A DNA stretch of 5,794 nt from an uncultured Oxalobacteraceae bacterium. GTDB taxonomy: Bacteria; Pseudomonadota; Gammaproteobacteria; Burkholderiales; Burkholderiaceae. Below are positions 1-4,383 of this stretch, piece after piece. Location: positions 1 through 5,794 of the forward strand of contig CAMLDH010000261.1 of the NCBI GenBank assembly GCA_946478765.1, given 5' to 3'. The notes under the pieces are model-generated. The model was given only the letters and a program-made list of their open reading frames with translations. It had not been told where the DNA came from and searched no databases. The position numbers were made by a program, and so were the translations under genes. How positions within the stretch are numbered: the first letter of the stretch is position 1; the number at the start of each line of letters is the position of its first letter.

Positions 1-70
1 CTCCAGCTATTGGACAATCAGCAATTCGCTAGGCTCCCTCGTGCGTAAGGTCAGTAATTTAAATTAGTGT

Positions 71-78
71 CCTGAACC
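71..78. repeat. left copy of degenerate 8-bp target duplication
   Basis: CCTGAACC here and CTTGAACA at 253-260 directly flank the mini-element and match in 6 of 8 positions in register. Eight bases is the duplication size expected of IS66-family insertion. Two mismatches mean that either the insertion is old or the match is partly chance. Confidence 0.45.
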
Positions 79-126
79 GTAAGCACCCGATAAAGTCATC
101 TTGAGCTGCACTTCTGCAGTAAGGAT

Positions 127-160
127 CATGGTGTCCACTTAAAAACAGGTGGATACCATG
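127..160. repeat. inverted repeat inside the IS66-type remnant
   Basis: CATGGTGTCCAC (127-138) and GTGGATACCATG (149-160) are inverted copies matching at 11 of 12 positions around a 10-base spacer. The right arm ends on the ATG that opens the residual transposase reading frame, so a transcript would fold with its start codon inside the stem. Hairpins that limit transposase expression are a known strategy of insertion sequences; that role here is inferred. Confidence 0.6.
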
Positions 161-205
161 ACAGAAACGAAATCCGTACGCAGCCCACCCCTTAAAGCTT
201 CATAG
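158..205 (+). pseudogene. remnant of an IS66-type tnpA start (15 codons)
   Basis: ATG at 158 opens MTETKSVRSPPLKAS and stops at TAG 203-205. The start lies about 79 bp inside the left end of the mini-element, where the first gene of an IS66 element is expected. The polar, basic opening is compatible with a TnpA-type start, but 15 residues are too few to prove it. The frame is followed almost at once by right-end sequence, so the coding body has been deleted. No function is expected. Confidence 0.4.
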
Positions 206-252
206 CCTTGGATCGCGCATGCCCTGTCAAGATGGGATTACCGTGCGCTTAC

Positions 253-260
253 CTTGAACA
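253..260. repeat. right copy of degenerate 8-bp target duplication
   Basis: CTTGAACA, immediately outside the right end of the IS66-type mini-element, is the partner of CCTGAACC at 71-78 (6 of 8 identical). Confidence 0.45.
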
Positions 261-527
261 TCATGTGCGTAACAGTCGGGCAGTAGACCCGCGTGCAGTT
301 TGGATTTCTAAAGTCCAACCGTGGAGGTATTCCAAGTGCATGCTCAACAATCTCGGAAGTGCCACTTGCCGTTTGAGCTGACTACGCGTTCAGATCTGCC
401 CAGCTTGCACTGACACTCGGCGCTGCTGTTCTCTAAAGCGAATGGCCAGCCAACTCTACTCGGTTGGTGTCTGGTGTCGAAGTTAGATCGTTCAGTCCGA
501 CCGAATATGCGCACGCCATCGGCAACC
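261..527. other. non-coding stretch between mini-element and first parS
   Basis: I see no convincing gene on either strand. Two small dyads are present: TTGGATTT/AAGTCCAA at 300-318 (7 of 8 pairs, 3-base loop) and CCAAC/GTTGG at 450-467 with outer CCAG/CTGG pairing at 446-449 and 471-474. Neither has a T-run, so they are not good terminators. The stretch may be decayed DNA or an untranslated flank of the partition region. Confidence 0.4.
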
Positions 528-542
528 GTTCCTAGTAGGAAC
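528..542. promoter_or_regulatory. parS-like centromere site 1
   Basis: GTTCCTAGTAGGAAC is a perfect palindrome with 7-bp arms around a central G. The same 15-bp pattern recurs at 805-819 and, with one arm base changed, at 3302-3316, only around parAB. ParB-family proteins bind short palindromes of about this size near their own genes. That this is the cognate ParB site is inferred from its repetition and placement. Confidence 0.78.
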
Positions 543-803
543 AGCTTGAATTTGATGTGATATCACGGGCATGGTGTGCATGATACGGAAATTAAAAACT
601 GTAGTGTTCCCGGTCATAGCGATCGATAGGCGATGAGACAAAATGATAGCTTCCGCATGTTAATCCGCTTACTGACAAGGTAATGTGCAACAACCGGAGG
701 TACTGGTTTTAGCGCGATGCTCCTTTTGAGGATAGAGCTATAGAAATCCGCTAAAGAGCAAATTGATTGAAGTTTAGGCGCTAGATTGAGGTTGTTAAAT
801 CGA
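543..803. other. non-coding stretch between parS sites 1 and 2
   Basis: No credible gene is seen on either strand. The only clear sub-structure is a perfect 10-bp palindrome, GTGATATCAC, at 557-566, 14 bp right of parS site 1. The local base composition is mixed, with nothing resembling iterons or a tRNA. The two perfect parS-like sites bracket this stretch, which may simply be a ParB-covered spacer. Confidence 0.4.
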
Positions 804-820
804 CGTTCCTAATAGGAACG
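804..820. promoter_or_regulatory. parS-like centromere site 2
   Basis: CGTTCCTAATAGGAACG is a perfect 17-bp palindrome around a central A and contains the 15-bp core GTTCCTANTAGGAAC shared with site 1. It lies about 135 bp upstream of parA, ahead of the A-rich promoter zone. ParB loading here could spread over the parA promoter and add to repression. It is the best conserved of the three copies. Confidence 0.8.
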
Positions 821-860
821 CATATGGGTAGCCGAAGCAATGCCCTGGCGCGTCATTCTG

Positions 861-910
861 AAACATAAAAACATTTTTAGAAAAAAAGAAAAAAAATCTT
901 TAAAAGTAAA
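861..910. other. A-rich tract upstream of parA
   Basis: Only 6 of these 50 bases are G or C, and the plus strand carries A-runs of 7 and 6, with more A-runs around them. Such tracts can curve DNA, act as an UP element for the RNA polymerase alpha subunit, or melt easily. Its position directly upstream of the likely parA promoter favours the first two roles. The sequence alone cannot separate these from a DNA-unwinding element. Confidence 0.55.
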
Positions 911-927
911 AATGATTGTCGTACACT
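899..927 (+). promoter_or_regulatory. putative sigma70 promoter of parAB
   Basis: TTTAAA (899-904) and TACACT (922-927) are 17 bp apart, and each matches 4 of 6 bases of the -35 and -10 consensus. The A-rich tract lies upstream and the parA start codon is 27 bp downstream. Transcription would start near 934, giving a leader of about 20 bases. The boxes are weak, so the prediction rests mostly on position. Confidence 0.4.
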
Positions 928-928
928 G

Positions 929-945
929 TCAGAAATCAATTCTGA
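929..945. promoter_or_regulatory. inverted repeat, candidate ParA operator
   Basis: TCAGAA (929-934) and TTCTGA (940-945) are perfect inverted 6-bp arms with a 5-bp spacer. They sit just after the proposed -10 box, over the likely transcription start, and touch the ribosome binding site AAAGGG (945-950). Type Ia ParA proteins with an N-terminal DNA-binding extension are known to repress their own operon at such dyads. The assignment here is inferred. Confidence 0.45.
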
Positions 946-954
946 AAGGGTGCC

Positions 955-2157
955 ATGACACAACTCCGCGATTTTGCTTTGCGCAGTAGCCAAGCCCATC
1001 GTCTCTTCCGTGATCAGCTAACACTTGAGCAGCTGAAGTCCTTCAAGTCGACCGCAATCGGCGGTCAAGATGATGGCAAAGGAAGCTATCACTACAAGTA
1101 TTCGCTGCAGGACCAGCGGCTGCTTCGCCTGGCGTTGGCAAAGCATTTCAACCTAGTACGTCCTGCAGGAGTTTTGCCACCCTTATTTGTCGGACGCATT
1201 GCAAAAGGTGGGACTGGAAAAACGACGACCTGCGGTAACGTTGGCGCGATCGAGGCACAAATGGGATTTCGTGTCTTGGAGATCGATGGGGATCCGCAAG
1301 CAAGTCTGACGACCCTGCATGGAATTGATCCGAACACGACCGAAGATATCATCACAATCGGCCACATGATGGACAAGACCGAGAACGGGCGTAAACCGAA
1401 TGACGATTTCGTCCGTTCTGGTATTCGCCAGGTATATGCGAACGGTATGCACGACATCATTTGCTCGGATATCACGCTAGCAGATTTTGACGCCAGAATG
1501 GCCGGCGGAGCGGCACCGGAGCGGAAGTTCATGAGTTTCTTGAACGCTCATAAGAAGGTATTTTGCGAGTACGACGTAATCATCGTTGATTGCGCGCCGG
1601 GTTCCACTCTGTTGTCGTACAACTTCATGTTTGCCGCTAATAAAGTCCTCGCTCCTGTATGGCTGGAAGGTCAATCCTTGAAGGCCCTCGAACTTTTGCT
1701 TAGCAACATTAGTGAGCTGAATGAAATCGACAATGGCGGTCGGACGATTGAGTTGGTCGCGAACGGCTACCATCCCACTTATAAGCATTGCCGGGACTCG
1801 CTGTTCACGCTCCAGAGGGTTTATGGCTTGGATCCAGAGACCGGCGAGCCGCTGTTCCCGGGTTGCGTTCTCAATGAAAACGTGATTCCGCAATATGCTG
1901 GCTTCGGCCGACAGGTTGATGTACACAATCCGGAGGAATCGCAGCCCTTGGCCGAGAAAGAGCCGAATTGTGATGCCGTCACGGCCCTTGTTGATCTGAC
2001 CTTATCCCTCAACGTCAAATACGGGGTCATGGTAGCAAGCGAAGCTCTGGCGTCGGTGGCTGTGCCTGAATTCCCTGTGGCTCAAGCGGAAACGGTTGCC
2101 AAGTCGGCCTCGAAAGCATCGAAAGCGGTTAAACGCGTAGGAGTACGTCATGGATAA
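955..2157 (+). CDS. parA: ParA family partition ATPase (type Ia)
   Basis: This is a cytoplasmic ATPase that binds nucleoid DNA nonspecifically and, with ParB bound to parS, moves sister replicons apart. The 400-residue protein has a deviant Walker A motif KGGTGKTTT at residues 84-92 with the signature lysine K84. IDGDPQAS (110-117) is the Walker A' region and YDVIIVDCAPG (206-216) the Walker B strand. An 83-residue extension before the P-loop is typical of type Ia ParA (P1 ParA, F SopA), where the N-terminus binds the operator and represses transcription. Chromosomal Soj-like ParA lacks such an extension. The tail from about residue 376 is rich in Ala, Lys and Ser and looks flexible. The ATG at 955 is preceded by AAAGGG four bases upstream. 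The gene overlaps parB by 8 bp, so the two are probably translationally coupled. It looks intact. Confidence 0.95.
   Translation: MTQLRDFALRSSQAHRLFRDQLTLEQLKSFKSTAIGGQDDGKGSYHYKYSLQDQRLLRLALAKHFNLVRPAGVLPPLFVGRIAKGGTGKTTTCGNVGAIEAQMGFRVLEIDGDPQASLTTLHGIDPNTTEDIITIGHMMDKTENGRKPNDDFVRSGIRQVYANGMHDIICSDITLADFDARMAGGAAPERKFMSFLNAHKKVFCEYDVIIVDCAPGSTLLSYNFMFAANKVLAPVWLEGQSLKALELLLSNISELNEIDNGGRTIELVANGYHPTYKHCRDSLFTLQRVYGLDPETGEPLFPGCVLNENVIPQYAGFGRQVDVHNPEESQPLAEKEPNCDAVTALVDLTLSLNVKYGVMVASEALASVAVPEFPVAQAETVAKSASKASKAVKRVGVRHG
2138..2152 (+). promoter_or_regulatory. parB ribosome binding site within the parA end
   Basis: TAGGAG (2138-2143) lies six bases before the parB ATG (2150-2152), inside the last codons of parA. 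The parA stop TAA is at 2155-2157, so ribosomes finishing parA end on the parB start. This fixes the parB start and points to coupled translation. Confidence 0.7.
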
Positions 2158-3280
2158 TCTGAAAAAAGGGCACAAGCGATCCGGCTTGCTTGGTAATCGG
2201 GCCGGCGCGGCTTCTCCAGAAACGACACCTACAGCACAGAGCGCTTACGTGGCCAGGATGAAGTCGCTGGCGTTGGGCGCTCCGACGTCAACATCAAAGG
2301 ATCAAGTGTCAGCTGCCATGGGGGCGGCGCATCCTGAAACTTCTACCGAGAGACTTGGTGATGACGTGCAGGCTGGCATAGGTCTCGAAGCGTCCGGCGC
2401 AATGCCGATCGCCAGTCATGCGCCTGTGAGCGAGCAAAAGGTTGGACAGCTTGTGATGTTGCGTGTTCGTTCAATCAAGCCGAGCCCGTATCAACCGCGG
2501 GTAAAGCTGGACCCAGAACACGTTGCTGAGATCGCGGAGAGCGTGCGCGTCGACACACTGAACGATCCGATCACAGTTCGGCCTTACATTCGCAAGGAAG
2601 GGGGCGACGAAAATTGGGAGTATGAGCTCGTATCGGGTGAGAATCGTCTAGAAGGATTCAAGCTCTTGGGTGAGGAGTTTATCCCGGCGATCATCAAACT
2701 GTACGATGACTTCCAGGCAGCCAGGGTAGCCGTGTTCTCAAACAAGAAGCGGAAGGACTATGCCCCCTACGAAGAGTTCCGCGGTTATTGGATGCTGCTC
2801 GATATGGGCGCTGTTAAGTCGCAAAACCAGATGGCTATTGACGCCGAGATGTCAAAAGCCGAAATGTCGAGGTTGATGAGCTTTGCAAAGCTGCCCCAAG
2901 CGGCGCATGATATTTTGAAACAGACGCCTCATCTGATCGGCTCAAATGTGGCGTCCGCCCTGGTGGGCTTTGCTGAGCGTGAAGATTACTCCGAGCTGGT
3001 GGTGGCGGCGCTGGGGAAAATCGCAGCTGGCGAACTTGATCAGATGAAGGCGGCGTACTGGATTGAGCAGCAGATCAAACCGAAGTCAGAGAAGCCATCC
3101 AAGCCGGCGAACGAAAGGCGCTCTGTAACATATCACGGTGGTCGTACCTTCGCAACGATCAAGCGAGACGACCACGGTTTCAAGATCGATTTGGACAAGA
3201 CGCTTGCACTTGACCAAGAGGAGTTCGAGCGGGCGCTGCTTGAATTTCTGACCGCGCACGCTATGGCTCTGCCGGAGTAG
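2150..3280 (+). CDS. parB: ParB family centromere-binding partition protein
   Basis: ParB binds parS, spreads on neighbouring DNA as a CTP-dependent clamp and stimulates the ParA ATPase. The 376-residue protein starts with about 100 low-complexity residues rich in Ala, Ser and Thr, beginning with a basic stretch (KKGHKR) of the kind that contacts ParA. The ParB/Srx-like domain spans about 102-205, with SPYQPR (112-117), YELVSGENR (158-166) and NKKRKDYAPYEEF (198-210). The usual GERRxRA nucleotide motif reads GENRLEG (163-169), keeping the second arginine only. A helix-turn-helix follows at about 225-249 (QMAIDAEMSKAEMSRLMSFA). A linker rich in Lys, Pro and Ser (310-322) precedes a C-terminal domain of about 50 residues, likely for dimerisation. 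It is the second gene of the parAB operon and looks intact. Its likely targets are the three GTTCCTANTAGGAAC sites. Confidence 0.93.
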   Translation: MDNLKKGHKRSGLLGNRAGAASPETTPTAQSAYVARMKSLALGAPTSTSKDQVSAAMGAAHPETSTERLGDDVQAGIGLEASGAMPIASHAPVSEQKVGQLVMLRVRSIKPSPYQPRVKLDPEHVAEIAESVRVDTLNDPITVRPYIRKEGGDENWEYELVSGENRLEGFKLLGEEFIPAIIKLYDDFQAARVAVFSNKKRKDYAPYEEFRGYWMLLDMGAVKSQNQMAIDAEMSKAEMSRLMSFAKLPQAAHDILKQTPHLIGSNVASALVGFAEREDYSELVVAALGKIAAGELDQMKAAYWIEQQIKPKSEKPSKPANERRSVTYHGGRTFATIKRDDHGFKIDLDKTLALDQEEFERALLEFLTAHAMALPE

Positions 3281-3295
3281 GCCCATGAGGGTTTC

Positions 3296-3322
3296 GGGCG
3301 CGTTCCTACTAGGAATGCGCCC
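3296..3322. promoter_or_regulatory. parS-like site 3 within a larger inverted repeat
   Basis: TTCCTACTAGGAA (3303-3315) is the 13-bp core of the parS-like motif; one outer base differs (G at 3302, T at 3316). Around it GGGCGC (3296-3301) pairs with GCGCCC (3317-3322), giving a 27-bp dyad with a single G-T position. It starts 16 bp after the parB stop codon. In RNA the dyad would fold into a strong hairpin, so it could also stop or protect the parAB transcript, although no T-run follows. Its last three bases are the CCC that opens iteron 1. Confidence 0.7.
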
Positions 3323-3338
3323 ATAAACTTTCACCTAT
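3320..3338 (+). repeat. iteron 1
   Basis: CCCATAAACTTTCACCTAT. It matches the consensus CCCATAWHCNTTCACCTAT exactly, and its first three bases belong to the parS site 3 dyad. Confidence 0.85.
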
Positions 3339-3369
3339 TGTGTCGCTCGTGCAATTCGTCTCCACCCCC

Positions 3370-3388
3370 CCCATATTCGTTCACCTAT
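3370..3388 (+). repeat. iteron 2
   Basis: CCCATATTCGTTCACCTAT. It matches the consensus exactly and overlaps the end of a run of eight C (3365-3372). Confidence 0.85.
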
Positions 3389-3403
3389 CAAGAAATCGAG
3401 TGC

Positions 3404-3422
3404 GTCACTGTGTCACTGTGAC
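3404..3422. repeat. GTCACTGT tandem pair ending in dyad 1
   Basis: GTCACTGT occurs twice head to tail (3404-3411 and 3412-3419). The second copy forms the palindrome GTCACTGTGAC at 3412-3422. It lies between iterons 2 and 3. It is a likely protein-binding dyad of unknown partner. Confidence 0.6.
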
Positions 3423-3440
3423 TTAATACCGAGGCCGTGC

Positions 3441-3459
3441 CCCATATCCGTTCACCTGT
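3441..3459 (+). repeat. iteron 3
   Basis: CCCATATCCGTTCACCTGT. It has one change from the consensus, G at position 18. Confidence 0.85.
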
Positions 3460-3475
3460 CTATTCGATAATGCGA

Positions 3476-3486
3476 GTCAACGTGAC
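3476..3486. repeat. GTCA-N3-TGAC dyad 2
   Basis: GTCAACGTGAC lies between iterons 3 and 4 and keeps the GTCA/TGAC arms while the centre changes from CTG to ACG. Conserved arms with a variable centre suggest a protein site rather than simple duplication. Confidence 0.5.
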
Positions 3487-3494
3487 CCATATTC
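3486..3494 (+). repeat. truncated iteron next to iteron 4
   Basis: CCCATATTC equals the first nine bases of iteron 2 and is joined directly to iteron 4, with the TTCACCTAT half missing. Its first base is also the last base of a GTCA-N3-TGAC dyad. It may be a recombination scar or a half-site. Confidence 0.45.
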
Positions 3495-3513
3495 CCCATA
3501 AACCTTCACCTAT
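3495..3513 (+). repeat. iteron 4
   Basis: CCCATAAACCTTCACCTAT. It matches the consensus exactly and differs from iteron 1 at position 10 only. Confidence 0.85.
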
Positions 3514-3530
3514 GCGGTGAGGTGGGGTGC

Positions 3531-3541
3531 GTCACTGTGAC
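3531..3541. repeat. GTCA-N3-TGAC dyad 3
   Basis: GTCACTGTGAC lies after iteron 4 and is identical to dyad 1. The left flank TGC is also shared. It starts 36 bp after the start of iteron 4; the corresponding offsets for iterons 2 and 3 are 42 and 35 bp. Confidence 0.55.
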
Positions 3542-3632
3542 TCGATACTCAAAAAAACAATGATCTGCATCAACTTTGTTGCGCAGCGTCATTAATGGCG
3601 CGTTCTCGTCGGGATTTTTGGCCTTGATCACG

Positions 3633-3641
3633 TGTGGACAA
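3633..3641 (-). promoter_or_regulatory. DnaA-box-like 9-mer
   Basis: The minus strand reads TTGTCCACA, one base from the DnaA box TTATCCACA. It lies in the long gap between iterons 4 and 5. Iteron origins often carry a DnaA box, but one 8-of-9 match is weak support. Confidence 0.4.
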
Positions 3642-3659
3642 TAGGAAGCAGACCTATAC

Positions 3660-3678
3660 CCCACAAACATTCACCTAT
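3660..3678 (+). repeat. iteron 5
   Basis: CCCACAAACATTCACCTAT. It has one change from the consensus (C at position 5) and lies after the longest gap of the array. Confidence 0.82.
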
Positions 3679-3700
3679 CAGATCGGAGAGCGTATGGCTC

Positions 3701-3719
3701 CCCATATCCATTCACCTTT
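3701..3719 (+). repeat. iteron 6
   Basis: CCCATATCCATTCACCTTT. It has one change from the consensus (T at position 18) and is the last copy before accessory DNA. Confidence 0.82.
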
Positions 3720-3909
3720 GTAAGTGTAATCCAGGAGAATCGTGGAAACTTGGGGCATTGGGTAGACCGCAGCGTGCAATATTGGCGAGGTGGTCGTTTG
3801 AGCTTTTTCCGATAGAGGGAAGAGAATATGCTGCTGCTTCAATGCACCTAATGCAATGATGGGCTGATTTCCACAGCGCAAGCCTACCACCTGTTGACGC
3901 ATATATTCT
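3720..3909. other. spacer between iterons and the hypothetical gene
   Basis: Short open frames exist on both strands here, but they run through iterons 5 or 6, have no clear ribosome binding site and resemble nothing I know. I treat the stretch as non-coding. No terminator hairpin is evident for the minus-strand gene that ends at 3910. Confidence 0.4.
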
Positions 3910-4368
3910 TCAACGAGCAGTCGCCTTGATAACTTTAATACGTCGATTCAGCGCCCCGCAATACCATCGATAGAGTCCCGCATAACGTTTGACCTGATCG
4001 GGGTGCTGATGCAGCGCCTGGCGTGCAGTTTCCACGTGCTTTTCATTGGCTGTGCGTCCCGATTTGGCAAAGCAGGCATCCAGAGTGTTCGTGCTGGCGG
4101 CCGTGCCGAATACGGTTTTCATCACCATGCAAGCGACATGCTGCGTGGTCGTGATGTGAAGCTGCTCCATCATGGCTTTGGCCAGCACTAGCCTTGCGCC
4201 GCTTTGATGACTGCGGACAAATCCACCGAACGACGCGGCTAGCGCAGGCCGATCCTTCGGTTCGGCTTCACGAATACCCTGCAGCATCGCCTGCACGGTT
4301 GATTCAAATTTGCATTCGGTATCGTGCATTTCTCTTCGGAAATACTCTTTCCATTCTCGGTTCCGCAT
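3910..4368 (-). CDS. hypothetical protein, 152 residues
   Basis: I do not recognise this protein. The frame could open at GTG 4383, but ATG at 4368 is preferred: on the minus strand it is preceded by GGGAGA with a 7-base gap, while the GTG has no binding site. The protein is polar and basic, opens MRNREWKEYFRREMHDTECK and ends in a basic tail (NRRIKVIKATAR). It has no signal peptide or membrane segment and seems largely helical. A central run KDRPALAASFGGF and a C-terminal QHPDQVKRYAGLYRWYCG have the look of real protein sequence. A weak extended -10 (TGGTATAGC on the minus strand) lies near 4413-4421. It stands alone between the iteron block and the IS21 element, facing parAB. It is probably a plasmid accessory gene; nothing indicates its function. 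Confidence 0.6.
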   Translation of the reverse strand: MRNREWKEYFRREMHDTECKFESTVQAMLQGIREAEPKDRPALAASFGGFVRSHQSGARLVLAKAMMEQLHITTTQHVACMVMKTVFGTAASTNTLDACFAKSGRTANEKHVETARQALHQHPDQVKRYAGLYRWYCGALNRRIKVIKATAR

Positions 4369-4383
4369 GGGCTTGTCTCCCAC

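Larger units (their letters stand above)
79..252. mobile_element. IS66-type mini-element (non-autonomous remnant, 174 bp)
   Basis: The left end starts GTAAGCACCC at 79. The right end finishes GTGCGCTTAC at 252, which reads GTAAGCGCAC on the other strand. Aligned by hand, the first 26 bases of both ends match at about 20 positions, including GTAAGC and a block CATCTTGA. Ends starting GTAAGC and an 8-bp target duplication are known traits of the IS66 family. The flanks 71-78 (CCTGAACC) and 253-260 (CTTGAACA) agree at 6 of 8 positions, which fits a decayed duplication. Inside, about 79 bp of left-end leader runs to an ATG at 158, and a 15-codon frame stops at 205 before right-end sequence. This looks like an IS66 copy that lost almost all of tnpA, tnpB and tnpC. 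The family assignment rests on end motifs only. Confidence 0.65.
3320..3719. other. putative iteron-type replication origin
   Basis: Six direct 19-bp repeats in one orientation, interleaved with three GTCA-N3-TGAC dyads and one DnaA-box-like 9-mer, lie directly downstream of parAB. Iterons of about this length bind the initiator protein of many plasmids and secondary chromosomes and set copy number. Start-to-start spacings are 50, 71, 54, 165 and 41 bp, not a regular helical period, which would also suit a control (incompatibility) locus. The DNA between iterons 4 and 5 includes an A-run (3551-3557) but no long AT-rich melting region. No rep gene is present in the window, so the origin call remains an inference. 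Confidence 0.6.

Noticed and set aside
55..66. TAATTTAAATTA palindrome near the left edge
   Set aside because: It is a simple AT-rich palindrome outside the mini-element, with no gene next to it to regulate.
557..566. GTGATATCAC palindrome as a fourth parS or operator
   Set aside because: It is unrelated to the parS-like motif and occurs once. A 10-bp palindrome is weak evidence on its own.
1092..1532. 146-codon minus-strand frame inside parA
   Set aside because: It is a shadow of the Walker A region of parA and shows no family resemblance.
1477..1926. 149-codon minus-strand frame inside parA
   Set aside because: It is antisense to the conserved middle of parA and has no protein-like features or binding site.
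3651..3657. TAGGAA near iteron 5 as a parS half-site
   Set aside because: No matching left arm is present, and a 6-mer is expected by chance in this length.
3320..3719. CRISPR array
   Set aside because: The repeats are only 19 bp with spacers of 22 to 146 bp of irregular length, and there are no cas genes. The pattern fits iterons.
3870..3878. ATTTCCACA as a second DnaA box
   Set aside because: Only 7 of 9 bases match, and it lies outside the iteron block.
3632..3902. two small frames (75 and 74 codons) on opposite strands across iterons 5 and 6
   Set aside because: Both run through repeat DNA, overlap each other and lack ribosome binding sites. They are not credible genes.
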